Part shown: positions 1 through 8,765 of the stretch, one piece after another | How positions within the stretch are numbered: position 1 is the stretch's first letter | How the letters are laid out: the number at the start of each line of letters is the position of its first letter | Assembly: GCF_035704785.1 (NCBI RefSeq) | Contig: NZ_DASSWP010000074.1 | Span: 1 to 40,763, forward strand | DNA: 40,763 nucleotides | Origin: Gracilimonas sp035704785 | GTDB lineage: Bacteria > Bacteroidota > Rhodothermia > Balneolales > Balneolaceae | Direction of reading: 5' to 3' | Program-made: the position numbers and the translations under genes | Notes under the pieces: generated by a model | Database searches by the model: none | Told to the model about the DNA's origin: nothing | Seen by the model: the letters and a program-made list of their open reading frames with translations, nothing else

Positions 1-1046
1 CTGAACACCCTGAAAGCCTTGGAGTATTCTTTGCATTTCAGGTTCTCCCAACTATCGTCTTTTTTGCTTCACTGACTGCTATTCTGTATCACTATGGAAT
101 ACTTCAGTTTGTAGTAAAGATAGTTTCAAAAGGAATTCAGAAGCTGCTAGGTACTTCCGGTGCCGAGACTTTATCTGTAGTATCTAACATATTTGTGGGC
201 CAAACAGAAGCACCGCTTGTCATTGAGCCCTACATAAAAAAGCTGACCAAATCTGAGCTTATGGTTGTTATGACCGGTGGAATGGCCACTATAGCGGGTG
301 GAGTTTTGGCCGCATATGTAGCAATGCTTGGAACTCCCTTTGCTGAGGCAAATGGACTCGAAATTGCGGTGGCACAACAGTTATTTGCGGAGCGTTTATT
401 GGGTGCCAGTTTAATGGCAGCCCCTGCTGCTTTGGTCATTGCCAAGATATTATATCCCGAAGATGGAGAACCTGTTACCAAAGGTGAGGTTTCCATGAAG
501 GTCGAAAAAACCGATGCAAATGGAATTGATGCCGCCGCTACCGGTGCCGGAGTAGGCCTGAAGCTGGCTTTAAACGTCGGAGCTATGTTGTTAGCCTTCA
601 TTGCATTATTAGCAATGTTCAATGGGATCTTAGGCTGGGGAAGTGATCTTACCGGTATCACTTCGTTACTTGGAGAAAGCCTGACCATTGAAATGATTCT
701 TGGATGGATGTTTGCCCCCATTGCATGGATTATTGGCGTGCCCTGGTCTGATGCAGTAAATATGGGATCCTTGATAGGTACAAAAATTGTATTGAATGAG
801 TTTGTAGCTTACCTAAAACTTGCTGAGGAAGTTGGTGCGGCTAACCTTTCTCCCAAAACCATCGCGATGGCTACATTTGCTTTATGCGGCTTTGCGAACT
901 TTTCCTCCATAGCAATTCAAATTGGAGGTATTGGAGGGTTAGCACCGAGCAGAAAATCTGATTTAGCCAAATTAGGAGTTAAAGCAGTTTTTGCCGGAAC
1001 TTTAGCTAACTTGATGACGGCTACTTTTGCAGGTATGCTTTTTTAA
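1..1046 (+). CDS. NupC/CNT-family nucleoside transporter, 3' part
   Basis: This is a concentrative nucleoside transporter that would import nucleosides across the inner membrane with an ion gradient. The reading frame is open from the window edge (first full codon at 3), so the start lies outside; about 347 residues are visible. The family signature is clear: G-A-E-T-L-S-V-V-S-N-I-F-V-G-Q-T-E-A-P followed by a Gly-rich membrane stretch (M-T-G-G-M-A-T-I-A-G-G), then L-I-G-T-K-I-V-L-N-E-F and A-L-C-G-F-A-N-F-S-S near the C-terminus. Several hydrophobic segments fit the multi-pass fold. The GTG at 195 lies inside the conserved motif and is not a start. Substrate range (pyrimidine or purine) cannot be read from the sequence. 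A decayed gene follows directly downstream. Confidence 0.93.
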   Translation, partial: EHPESLGVFFAFQVLPTIVFFASLTAILYHYGILQFVVKIVSKGIQKLLGTSGAETLSVVSNIFVGQTEAPLVIEPYIKKLTKSELMVVMTGGMATIAGGVLAAYVAMLGTPFAEANGLEIAVAQQLFAERLLGASLMAAPAALVIAKILYPEDGEPVTKGEVSMKVEKTDANGIDAAATGAGVGLKLALNVGAMLLAFIALLAMFNGILGWGSDLTGITSLLGESLTIEMILGWMFAPIAWIIGVPWSDAVNMGSLIGTKIVLNEFVAYLKLAEEVGAANLSPKTIAMATFALCGFANFSSIAIQIGGIGGLAPSRKSDLAKLGVKAVFAGTLANLMTATFAGMLF

Positions 1047-1084
1047 AATCGTACCTGAATATCTCACTTCAATTTCATGCAGAA

Positions 1085-1482
1085 ATGCTCAGAACCGGAG
1101 CGATTTTACTTTTAATGTGGATTTCGGACTCTGATAAGAATATTGTGGAGTATCAATACCCAGATAGCCTTATTATTAACTTCGATCAGATCAGAGTCAC
1201 TCCGATTTCCCTTCCCGGATGGTTGCAGAACCATTTAAGAGCTTAAGAGAAATGCCTGTAAAATCCTTTTCAGATAAATTTGATTATGACAACAGACGTG
1301 AGGTATTTTGGCTGGAGAAAAAACTACCTCCCAGAAAAATGAGTTTCGAAGAAGCATTTGACAAACTCTTAGCATCATTTCAACCTTAAAGAGAACAAGA
1401 TTGGCTGAAAGAGCTTAGAGAAAATTATCAAGTAACACCTAATTACGGCAATCTTAGAGAGGCGTATCAAAAAGACTCCTAA
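1085..1482 (+). pseudogene. decayed SurA/parvulin-like gene, C-terminal remnant
   Basis: No intact gene lies between the nucleoside transporter and the lipoprotein at 1492, but the stretch reads as one broken protein. Frame 2 gives protein-like sequence from 1085 to a stop at 1244-1246 (containing V-E-Y-Q-Y-P-D-S-L). Frame 1 continues it from about 1230 (S-L-R-E-M-P-V-K-S-F, then P-P-R-K-M-S-F-E-E-A-F) to an in-frame TAA at 1387-1389. After that stop the same frame goes on with R-E-Q-D-W-L-K-E-L-R-E-N-Y to a second TAA at 1480-1482. A single missing A near 1236-1238 would join the two frames. The W-L-x-x-L-R-x-x-Y ending resembles the C-terminus of SurA-type chaperones, and SurA below has W-L-I-D-L-R-N-D-F-Y. 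I infer an extra SurA-like gene that lost its 5' part. Sequencing error is an alternative for each lesion. Confidence 0.55.
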
Positions 1483-1491
1483 ATCATATCA

Positions 1492-2400
1492 ATGATAAAA
1501 AAAGCCCCCATATACTTACTCATATCAATATTAATGATTTCCTGTAAATCAGAGACTCAAAATACTGATATGATCTTAGCTGAAGTTGGAAGTAAAGTTT
1601 TAACCAAAGAACAAGCTAAAAAAAGTATCCCCACACATATTTTTGAAAGTGACAGTACTCTTGCGTACTTAAATTTCAGAGATGAATGGATTCGCAGACA
1701 AATAATTTTACAAGAAGCAGACAGGCTTAATTTTTCAAACCGTAGAGAAGTGAAAGATAAACTAATGCGTTTACAAGAAGAATTTATTCTTCAATCCATT
1801 CAAGACTATATTATCAGCGAATTCGAGGCTGATTTAGATGTAGATGAATTAGAAGCACGAAATTATTATCAGCAGAATAAAGATAAGTTCACACTAGAGG
1901 AACCTTATGTTCGATATCGTCATCTTATAGCGGAAACTAATGCTGATGCTGAAAGTGCAAAGCGTGAATTAATGCAGGGTGTTGAATGGGAGGAAGTCGC
2001 CAATAAATATTCAAAACATCCGGATCTTAAAATTAGTGAATCGGAAAGATATTGGCCTATATCAGTTTCAGGAGGGGATATTTCTATGCTAAACCGCTAT
2101 TTAAGAATTATAGGCCCCTCAGAAATCTCTCCTACTCATCGTGTGGGCAATGAATTCCATTTTGTGCAGTTATTAGATGAGCGGCCTGAGGGTGATCATC
2201 CCGACCTTGATTGGTTGATCGATCAGATCCAAGTATGGTTAACACTTGAAAAAAGGAAAAGAGCATTCAACACATATGTAAAGAATCTTTATCTTCAAGC
2301 ACAAGCTAATAACGAAATTAAAATATATGATGTTGCTGGAGAAAATAATCCGGCACTAACCGACACTGTTTCATCGAATCAAATTACTAATGAAGAATAA
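1492..2400 (+). CDS. SurA/PpiC-like periplasmic chaperone lipoprotein
   Basis: A 302-residue lipoprotein, probably a peptidyl-prolyl isomerase-like chaperone. The N-terminus is a lipoprotein signal with lipobox L-M-I-S-C (Cys 18), so the mature protein would be membrane anchored and face the periplasm. Residues about 25-115 are helical and resemble a SurA N-domain. Residues about 135-235 look like a divergent parvulin domain: V-R-Y-R-H-L-I, then a V-E-W-E-E-V-A-N-K-Y-S block and a region matching the closing strand of PpiC domains (F-H-F-V-Q-L-L-D). The usual G-G-x-L-G motif is poorly kept, so isomerase activity is doubtful and a holdase role is likelier. The 3' end overlaps surA by 11 bases, implying coupling. 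It fits the SurA-like clusters of the Bacteroidota group. Confidence 0.8.
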   Translation: MIKKAPIYLLISILMISCKSETQNTDMILAEVGSKVLTKEQAKKSIPTHIFESDSTLAYLNFRDEWIRRQIILQEADRLNFSNRREVKDKLMRLQEEFILQSIQDYIISEFEADLDVDELEARNYYQQNKDKFTLEEPYVRYRHLIAETNADAESAKRELMQGVEWEEVANKYSKHPDLKISESERYWPISVSGGDISMLNRYLRIIGPSEISPTHRVGNEFHFVQLLDERPEGDHPDLDWLIDQIQVWLTLEKRKRAFNTYVKNLYLQAQANNEIKIYDVAGENNPALTDTVSSNQITNEE

Positions 2401-3775
2401 CTTACTTTTTATCACTCTCCTTTTTTTATCCTTAACATTTAGTTTTAATACTCAGGCACAAGAAGCCCCCCAACTGGTTGATCAGATCGTAGCTCACGTA
2501 AATGATAACATCATCCTTAAATCAGATGTAGATCAAAGCGTGGCAGATTATTTACGACAGGCACGGATATCAGGGGAGCAGATTGAATTCAGCAAGGAAC
2601 TTTGGTTTAGTTTTCTTGAATCTGCCATTAATAATTATGTATTACTTGAAAAAGCAGAGGTAGATTCCATCACTGTTTCTGATGATGAAGTGAACATGCA
2701 AATGGACCAGCGTATCAGGCAGTTGACGGCTCAGGCTGGCAGTGAACAAGCGCTTGAACAGGCTTTTGGCAAGTCGATAATTCAACTTAAAGCTGATTTT
2801 CGGGAAGATTTCAGAGAACAGCTATTGGCCAATAGAGTGCAACAACAGAAAAGGCAATCTATAAATATCACACGCCCCGAAGTTGAAAAGTTTTTCAACG
2901 GCATTCCAGTTGATTCCCTACCCACTATTCCTGAACAAGTTTCTTTATCTCAAATTGTGATCTTACCACCTGCTAAAGATGATGCCCGACAAGAAGCTTT
3001 TGAATTGGCCCAGCAGCTTCGCGACTCTATTGTTGTTCACGGTAAATCGATTGAAGAACTAGCCCGTCGATATAGTGATGACACGGGATCCGGAGAAAAT
3101 GGAGGTTTGTTGCCAATGATGTCTTTGGATGAATTGGTTTCTGAGTATTCAGCAGCAGCAGCAGCTCTTCAACCAGGTGGCATTTCTGAAGTAGTGGAAA
3201 CCCAGTTTGGGTTTCATGTTATTCGCCTCAATCGTAGAGTGGGCGACCGAATCGAGACCAATCATATTTTGATATCCATTGACTCGAATCAGCTAGATGA
3301 ACAATATGCCATTGACAGATTAAATACTATCCGCGACAGCATTTTAACCAATCCGGATGTTAAATTTACTGATGTAGCCCGAAAATTAAGTCAGGATCCA
3401 AATACCGCAAACTATGGTGGAAGAATCATTGACCCACAAACCGGCGAGCGTTTGATCGCTCTAACCCGCCTAGACCCAGCCTTGTATAGAGTAGTACTGC
3501 TAATGGATGAAGAGGGAGATATTTCTGAGCCAAAGCCTTTTACGCTTCAAAGTCAAAATCAAAAAGCTTTCCGAATTGTAAGGCTAGACAAGCAGATTCC
3601 GGAACATGTCGCAAATTTAGACCAGGATTACGATCGGATCAAACGCATTGCTTTACAGCAAAAACAGGTCAGAATAATGCAGCAATGGCTAATTGATCTA
3701 AGAAATGATTTCTACATAGAGTATAAGATCAACGTTCCTGACAGGAATGTGTCAGACTCGGAGAATACTCTATGA
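2390..3775 (+). CDS. surA: peptidyl-prolyl cis-trans isomerase SurA
   Basis: Periplasmic chaperone and prolyl isomerase that escorts outer-membrane proteins. The 461-residue product has a signal peptide (hydrophobic run, then T-Q-A-Q-E), a SurA N-terminal domain (about 25-165, starting V-D-Q-I-V-A-H-V-N-D-N-I-I-L-K-S-D-V) and two parvulin domains. The first (about 178-285) is well kept, with A-R-R-Y-S-D-D, G-E-N-G-G-L-L-P and Q-F-G-F-H-V-I-R. The second (about 288-400) keeps N-H-I-L-I and A-R-K-L-S-Q-D-P but is more divergent. The C-terminus W-L-I-D-L-R-N-D-F-Y-I-E-Y-K matches SurA tails. It overlaps the upstream lipoprotein gene by 11 bases and the moxR start by 4 (ATGA), so the three are probably co-translated. 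The alanine run around residue 255 is ordinary for the domain. Confidence 0.92.
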   Translation: MKNNLLFITLLFLSLTFSFNTQAQEAPQLVDQIVAHVNDNIILKSDVDQSVADYLRQARISGEQIEFSKELWFSFLESAINNYVLLEKAEVDSITVSDDEVNMQMDQRIRQLTAQAGSEQALEQAFGKSIIQLKADFREDFREQLLANRVQQQKRQSINITRPEVEKFFNGIPVDSLPTIPEQVSLSQIVILPPAKDDARQEAFELAQQLRDSIVVHGKSIEELARRYSDDTGSGENGGLLPMMSLDELVSEYSAAAAALQPGGISEVVETQFGFHVIRLNRRVGDRIETNHILISIDSNQLDEQYAIDRLNTIRDSILTNPDVKFTDVARKLSQDPNTANYGGRIIDPQTGERLIALTRLDPALYRVVLLMDEEGDISEPKPFTLQSQNQKAFRIVRLDKQIPEHVANLDQDYDRIKRIALQQKQVRIMQQWLIDLRNDFYIEYKINVPDRNVSDSENTL

Positions 3776-4764
3776 GTGCCGACTTAAAAGACCCGGTGAA
3801 GCTTGCAGATGAATTTTATAGGGTATTTCATGATATAAAAAGTGAGATCCATAAAGTGGTTATTGGCCAGGATAAGATCATTGATTTACTTTTAGTGAGT
3901 TTATTCTCAAGAGGCCATTGTGTATTGATAGGCGTTCCGGGTTTGGCAAAAACCTTGCTCATACGCACGCTTGCTCAATCTTTAAATCTTTCATTCAGCA
4001 GGATCCAGTTTACTCCCGACCTGATGCCCGGAGATATTACCGGAACGGAAGTTATCGAAGAGAATAAGGATTCAGGCCGAAAGGAATTCACTTTTATCAA
4101 AGGACCTGTTTTTGCGAATATTGTACTTGCAGATGAGATAAACAGAACGCCTCCCAAAACTCAAGCTGCCCTGCTTGAAGGAATGCAAGAATATCATGTA
4201 ACAACAGGTGGTAAAACGTACGATTTGGATACCCCCTTTTTTGTTTTGGCCACTCAAAACCCGATTGAACAAGAGGGTACCTATCCACTTCCTGAGGCAC
4301 AGTTAGACAGATTTATGTTTAATCTATGGGTCGAATACCCTTCTTTTGAAGAAGAAAAAGAGATAGTCAGTAAAACGACAACTCAACAGGATGTTACCAT
4401 TGAAGCATTGGTCTCCAAAGAAAAGATCAAAGAACTGCAGAATTTAGTTCGTGAAGTCCCGGTACCTGAAAATGTGTTGAATTATGCTGTGGAGTTGGTA
4501 TCTAAGACACGGCCGGGAACTGATATGGCTCCTGATTTTGTAACCAAATATATGAGTTGGGGTGCCGGGCCCAGGGCTTCTCAGTATCTCATATTAGGCG
4601 GAAAAGCCCGGGCCCTTTCTCAGGGCCGTTATAATGTGACTGAAGAAGATATAAAAGAACTTGCGATACCTGTGCTGCGTCATCGTATCGTAAATAATTA
4701 TGCAGCTGAAGCCGAAGGGTACACTACCGTCAAGCTAATTAATATGCTTATTGATGAAGCCTAA
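3772..4764 (+). CDS. MoxR-family AAA+ ATPase
   Basis: A 330-residue cytoplasmic AAA+ ATPase of the MoxR family, which acts as a chaperone-like partner of VWA-domain proteins. Walker A is G-V-P-G-L-A-K-T (about residues 54-61) and Walker B is V-L-A-D-E-I-N-R-T (about 118-126), followed by the family-typical P-P-K-T-Q-A-A-L-L-E-G-M-Q-E and sensor 1 A-T-Q-N-P-I-E-Q-E-G-T-Y-P-L-P-E-A-Q. The C-terminal lid contains G-P-R-A-S-Q. Length is normal. Its start overlaps the surA stop (ATGA), and the VWA protein begins 23 bases downstream, the partner expected for MoxR. No DUF58 gene sits between them, unlike many MoxR clusters. Confidence 0.95.
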   Translation: MSADLKDPVKLADEFYRVFHDIKSEIHKVVIGQDKIIDLLLVSLFSRGHCVLIGVPGLAKTLLIRTLAQSLNLSFSRIQFTPDLMPGDITGTEVIEENKDSGRKEFTFIKGPVFANIVLADEINRTPPKTQAALLEGMQEYHVTTGGKTYDLDTPFFVLATQNPIEQEGTYPLPEAQLDRFMFNLWVEYPSFEEEKEIVSKTTTQQDVTIEALVSKEKIKELQNLVREVPVPENVLNYAVELVSKTRPGTDMAPDFVTKYMSWGAGPRASQYLILGGKARALSQGRYNVTEEDIKELAIPVLRHRIVNNYAAEAEGYTTVKLINMLIDEA

Positions 4765-4787
4765 TTTATTACAAATGAGGAATTAAT

Positions 4788-6884
4788 GTGGATTTCCAGG
4801 GCTTTCAAAATATTCTTCCTCCGGCTATAATTGTAGTAGTAATAATCGCTTTTTTTCTCCTTTCCTGGCTCTCTTATCGAAAATTTGAAAGTATTCCTTT
4901 CATTGGCCGATGGGTTTTAATAAGCCTCAGGGGCATAGCACTGACTCTTATTCTGTTTCTGCTTCTAAATCCCTATTTCTATTCTTCAAGCGAAGTTGAG
5001 GTCAAGTCAAAGATTGCGGTCTTTCTTGATAATTCCGAAAGCACCGGCATTGCAAAGGGTGATTACAACGGACTTAACAGTTACAACGAACTTTTAGCCC
5101 GGCTTGATCTTTCCTCCATAGAACAAGCCGATATAGAATTCTATTCGATAGGTGAAACTGTTAAGGAATTTTCTCCAGACTCATTGAGTGCCAAAGAAGT
5201 GCAAACAAATTTATCGGCACCGATAAATTCCATCCTTGAAATGGAAGAACAGGTTCAGGCCGCCATAATAATCTCTGATGGGATTATTACCTATGGAAGA
5301 AATCCAACCATTAATGCTTTTAATTCTACTATTCCAATTTACTCCATTGCAATTGGTGATACCTCAGATGTAAGGGATATTTCAGTTTCAAATGTACTGA
5401 CAAACGCCACCGGTTACACGAATACAAACCATATTGTAGAAGCTGAGATCACTCAGTCAGGCTTTCAGGGTAATATGATCACCGTTGCAGTTGTTGCTGA
5501 TGATGAAACAATTGATGAGCAGCAGGTCACTTTCGAAACCGACGATCAGGTTAAAAATGTGGAATTTGAATTATTGTTAGAAGAAGCCGGCCTCAAGCAA
5601 TTTGAGATCATTGCCTATCCCCTCCCTGAGGAATGGACAGATTCCAACAATTCCCGGTTGTTCACTGTAGATGTGTTAGAGAATAAGGTTAAGATCCTGC
5701 ACGTCGCTTTTCAAATTCATCCTGATATAAAAGCTTTACGTTCCGTTATTCAAAAAGACGAAAACAATGAACTTTATACTTTAACTTGGCTTGGAGGTAA
5801 CCGGTTTGTTGAAGAACTGCCTGATGAAGATACATTCGATCTTATTGTGGTACATGGCAGACCGAATACAAGTGAGAGTTTTGAGTTTTTATCGTCCATT
5901 GAAACTACACCGACCCTTTTATTTGAATTGAGTGGGCAATCCGGTTCTCAATCGGATGAGTTTGATCAAATGCAGCTTATTGGAGCAAGTTCCGGACAAG
6001 TATCTAATGTTACATTGGTTTCATCTCTAAACAGGAATGAGCATCCTATTCTGGATGTTCCGGAGATCATTTATGCAGACGCACCTCCCTTACTCTCTCC
6101 TCTGCGAAGTGTATTGCAAGATGTTCAAAGCAGAGCCTTATATAGTTTGAATTATAACGGTGTTGATACAGAATTTCCCGTTATATCTGTTTTAGAACGA
6201 GGAAATATCAGACGGTCTCATGTATTACCCTGGGGATGGTATCGTATGCTGCAAAGTACAAATGAATCTCAAAGGGAGTTTGCGGCAATTCTTTTAGGGA
6301 ATTTGGTTTCCTGGACCTCAAATGATCCGGACGATAGAAAGCTTAGAATCACTCCTGCAAAACAGGTTTTCAGTACCGCGGAAGCTCCTGTACTAAACGG
6401 AAGTTTGTTAAATGAACGAGGCGAACCTGAGAGTTCCGGTATCATAGAAGTTCGGATCGAAAATGACGTTGGAACCGACCGGACTTTTAATATGGATAAT
6501 CAAGGGAGTGGAAATTACAGGCTGAATTTACCCCGTCTTTCTGAAGGTCTTTACAAATATACAGCCACTGCAAGAAAAGGTGATCGCGAATTAGAAACAC
6601 AGAATGGAGAGTTCTTAGTTTCCAATTCCAGTTCTGAGCTGGCAAATACGACCAGAAATGATGATCTAATGCGTTCTGTTGCAGAGAATTCCGGTGGACA
6701 ATTCTTTACCTACAACAATGTTTCCGGCTTTTGGGACAGCTTAAGGGAGGCCAATGTATTACAAACACGTACTGAAACTATTGAAAATTACTCCTTCCCT
6801 GTTCGCTCTCTTTATTGGTTTATTCTTGTAATTTTGTTGTTGGGATCAGAGTGGATGCTTCGAAAGTATTATTCTTTACCATAA
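4788..6884 (+). CDS. membrane VWA-domain protein with GATase-like region
   Basis: A 698-residue inner-membrane protein, probable partner of the MoxR ATPase. Two membrane helices lie at about 10-29 and 40-63 and a third near the C-terminus (about 672-690), leaving a large domain probably outside the cytoplasm. A von Willebrand A domain starts near residue 75; its MIDAS motif D-N-S-E-S is at 81-85 and A-A-I-I-I-S-D-G about 80 residues later. The middle (about 300-400; K-I-L-H-V-A-F, then F-D-L-I-V-V-H-G-R-P) resembles the class I glutamine-amidotransferase-like domain found in related large membrane proteins, without an obvious catalytic Cys. A beta-rich region follows (about 520-620). The start is GTG at 4788, chosen because GAGGAA lies 8-10 bases upstream; the ATG two bases earlier is in another frame. 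Function beyond MoxR partnership is unknown. Confidence 0.82.
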   Translation: MDFQGFQNILPPAIIVVVIIAFFLLSWLSYRKFESIPFIGRWVLISLRGIALTLILFLLLNPYFYSSSEVEVKSKIAVFLDNSESTGIAKGDYNGLNSYNELLARLDLSSIEQADIEFYSIGETVKEFSPDSLSAKEVQTNLSAPINSILEMEEQVQAAIIISDGIITYGRNPTINAFNSTIPIYSIAIGDTSDVRDISVSNVLTNATGYTNTNHIVEAEITQSGFQGNMITVAVVADDETIDEQQVTFETDDQVKNVEFELLLEEAGLKQFEIIAYPLPEEWTDSNNSRLFTVDVLENKVKILHVAFQIHPDIKALRSVIQKDENNELYTLTWLGGNRFVEELPDEDTFDLIVVHGRPNTSESFEFLSSIETTPTLLFELSGQSGSQSDEFDQMQLIGASSGQVSNVTLVSSLNRNEHPILDVPEIIYADAPPLLSPLRSVLQDVQSRALYSLNYNGVDTEFPVISVLERGNIRRSHVLPWGWYRMLQSTNESQREFAAILLGNLVSWTSNDPDDRKLRITPAKQVFSTAEAPVLNGSLLNERGEPESSGIIEVRIENDVGTDRTFNMDNQGSGNYRLNLPRLSEGLYKYTATARKGDRELETQNGEFLVSNSSSELANTTRNDDLMRSVAENSGGQFFTYNNVSGFWDSLREANVLQTRTETIENYSFPVRSLYWFILVILLLGSEWMLRKYYSLP

Positions 6885-7409
6885 CTAATAAGTAAAACGC
6901 CGAACACTCACTTGTCCGTCAGATTTTATCTTAAGCTCAAAAATAGTACTAAAATCACTCTCATCAAGTTGCTCATACTTCCTTTCACCTAAAGCAATAT
7001 TTACTAAAGCTGGAGTAGTATTTGAATGTCCCACAATGAGTACTTGTTTTCCCCGGTAAGTGTCAATGATCATATTTATGAGTGAATCAGGATTGTTGAG
7101 TTGATACCCGGTTACAGAAATTTTAAGACTGTCAGAGATCGGCTTAACTGTCTCTTGGGTTCTTTTATACTGGGTACTATATATATCAGTCAGATCGTAG
7201 TTATTCATCATGAGCTGCGCCAGGTTAATAGCCCTTTGGTGCCCTTCGGCGCTTAAAGAGGGATCACTTGTCCCAAAGTCTGATTTCTCGGCGTGGCGTA
7301 CAAATATAAGAGTGGTCTCCTCTTCTGACAGATGGTTTTGTTGCCCAAAAACCGGCAAAACAATAAACAGAAATAAAAAAATAAGAACGGACTTTTTCAT
7401 AAAGCTCAA
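6885..7409 (-). CDS. secreted histidine phosphatase family protein
   Basis: A 174-residue member of the histidine phosphatase (phosphoglycerate mutase-like, SixA-type) superfamily. The catalytic signature L-I-F-V-R-H-A-E-K holds the phospho-accepting histidine at 39, and the second catalytic histidine sits in V-L-I-V-G-H-S-N-T-T-P. An N-terminal hydrophobic signal ending F-G-Q-Q-N suggests export, unlike cytoplasmic SixA. S-A-E-G-H-Q-R-A and Y-S-T-Q-Y-K-R-T-Q-E-T are further family motifs. The substrate cannot be told. Its stop abuts the stop of the convergent VWA gene with no space for a terminator. Confidence 0.9.
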   Translation of the reverse strand: MSFMKKSVLIFLFLFIVLPVFGQQNHLSEEETTLIFVRHAEKSDFGTSDPSLSAEGHQRAINLAQLMMNNYDLTDIYSTQYKRTQETVKPISDSLKISVTGYQLNNPDSLINMIIDTYRGKQVLIVGHSNTTPALVNIALGERKYEQLDESDFSTIFELKIKSDGQVSVRRFTY

Positions 7410-7483
7410 GGGTGAATTGAATACTAAATCTTAATATATATTTATCGGATAAAATGCTGATAAGTTTCATTAGTTATGAAAAC

Positions 7484-7505
7484 AAAAAAGGCCGACTTTT
7501 CAGCC
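7484..7505 (-). terminator. intrinsic terminator after the coiled-coil gene
   Basis: Read on the minus strand, GGCTGA-AAAG-TCGGCC forms a 6-bp stem (one G-T pair) with a 4-base loop at 7490-7505, followed at once by six T, then G and more T. It lies 30 bases beyond the stop of the gene ending at 7536 and would end the unknown two-gene transcript before the histidine phosphatase gene. Confidence 0.75.
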
Positions 7506-7535
7506 GACCTCTTCATTCAATTACTCCATTTGAAT

Positions 7536-8765
7536 TTATTTTTTACGTGCAAGTACAATGATCAGGCCAACGATAGTGATAAGGCTTAATCCCAACAGAA
7601 TTGGAACTACAAAAGATCTTGGCTTTGATTCATCTCTCCAGGTCATTATCTCAGTATCTATTGTTGAGATCTGAGTCATAGTGAGGACCTCTCCTTCCTG
7701 TACAAATTCTCCCCAGTCACTTTTTATTTTCTTGTTCCAAAAGTCATAAAAAGCCTGGAAATCCTCGTAATTTTCATTAGTCATCACTTTATCGCGACTT
7801 GCATCAGTGGCCTTGGTTATAAAAGACTCAATAGCGTTATAAAAGCTTTCATTGTTATCAAAAGCTCCAAGATCAACATTATTTTGCTCCAGATGAGTAT
7901 CTATGGAAGCCCACATGTTTTTTGAAGTACTTGCTTTCCAATCTTGCAATTGGTCTTCTATGTTTGACTTCCATTGTTCAGACTTGTCATCACCATACAG
8001 ATCAGCAAGTTCATTTCCGATCTTGTCCCAAACTTCAGTAAATCTGCTTTGTACTACATACATTCTAAGATGATCTTCAGTTTGAAGGCTTCCGTCATCT
8101 GACTTAAGAATTTGGATATTTTCTTCAATGATACCCTGGATAACCTCAAGAGGGTTATCTCCACTTTGAATGGATCGTGCATAGGCTTCTTTTTCGACTT
8201 CAGAGAATGAGGCTCCTTCCAGATCTCTATAAGTAACAAAAAGTGAATCGATCATATTCAGCACAAATTCATCACGTTTCTCTATGTTTGAGCGGTAACG
8301 CTGAACCAATGCAGAAAGATCCTGTCGACTTTTCTCTGAAGAATTGATCTCGTTTCTGAGGGAATCAGTTCTATTACCAAGGTTGGCTATTTCAGAGCGA
8401 TAGTTAGAAAGCTCCTGAGAAAGTCGGGTAAGCTTTTCACCCTGATCTTCGATAACCAGCAACAAATGTTCTGTATTTCTTGCATCCTGCTTCAATTCTT
8501 CAATGCTACTTGAGAATGTTTCCGGATATAATGCATTATCTAAAAGCTGCTTATGCTCTGTATAATTTTGCTCAAGGTTTTCTACTTCTAAACTGAGGCT
8601 GTCAACCTCATCAACAGTCATGGCATTGTCTATAGAAGCTTTCAACTCATTATAGGTTTCTTCAAAATTTACCTTAACCTGATAATCAGAAGTCTGGGCA
8701 AATAAATTTGAAGTAACAAGTGTCAGCCCAATAATTAAAAAAAGTGATTTATAGAAACGTTTCAT
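7536..8765 (-). CDS. unknown coiled-coil envelope protein with C-terminal membrane anchor
   Basis: I do not recognise this 409-residue protein. It has a signal peptide (M-K-R-F-Y-K-S-L-F-L, ending N-L-F-A-Q-T), a long Glu/Leu/Ser-rich helical region (about 30-200) with heptad-like spacing suggesting coiled coil, a second helical region (about 200-370), and a C-terminal membrane helix (about 386-405) followed by A-R-K-K. The predicted topology is a periplasmic domain anchored by one C-terminal helix. Its start overlaps the stop of the upstream lipoprotein gene by 4 bases (ATGA), with a strong GAGGAGG ribosome site inside that gene, so the two are probably made together. An intrinsic terminator follows. 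An envelope structural or scaffolding role is only a guess. Confidence 0.85.
   Translation of the reverse strand: MKRFYKSLFLIIGLTLVTSNLFAQTSDYQVKVNFEETYNELKASIDNAMTVDEVDSLSLEVENLEQNYTEHKQLLDNALYPETFSSSIEELKQDARNTEHLLLVIEDQGEKLTRLSQELSNYRSEIANLGNRTDSLRNEINSSEKSRQDLSALVQRYRSNIEKRDEFVLNMIDSLFVTYRDLEGASFSEVEKEAYARSIQSGDNPLEVIQGIIEENIQILKSDDGSLQTEDHLRMYVVQSRFTEVWDKIGNELADLYGDDKSEQWKSNIEDQLQDWKASTSKNMWASIDTHLEQNNVDLGAFDNNESFYNAIESFITKATDASRDKVMTNENYEDFQAFYDFWNKKIKSDWGEFVQEGEVLTMTQISTIDTEIMTWRDESKPRSFVVPILLGLSLITIVGLIIVLARKK

Noticed and set aside
3148..3166. CAG-type microsatellite in surA
   Set aside because: It encodes a short Ala run at the usual A-A-x-x-L position of a parvulin domain and is too short to be a repeat tract of note.
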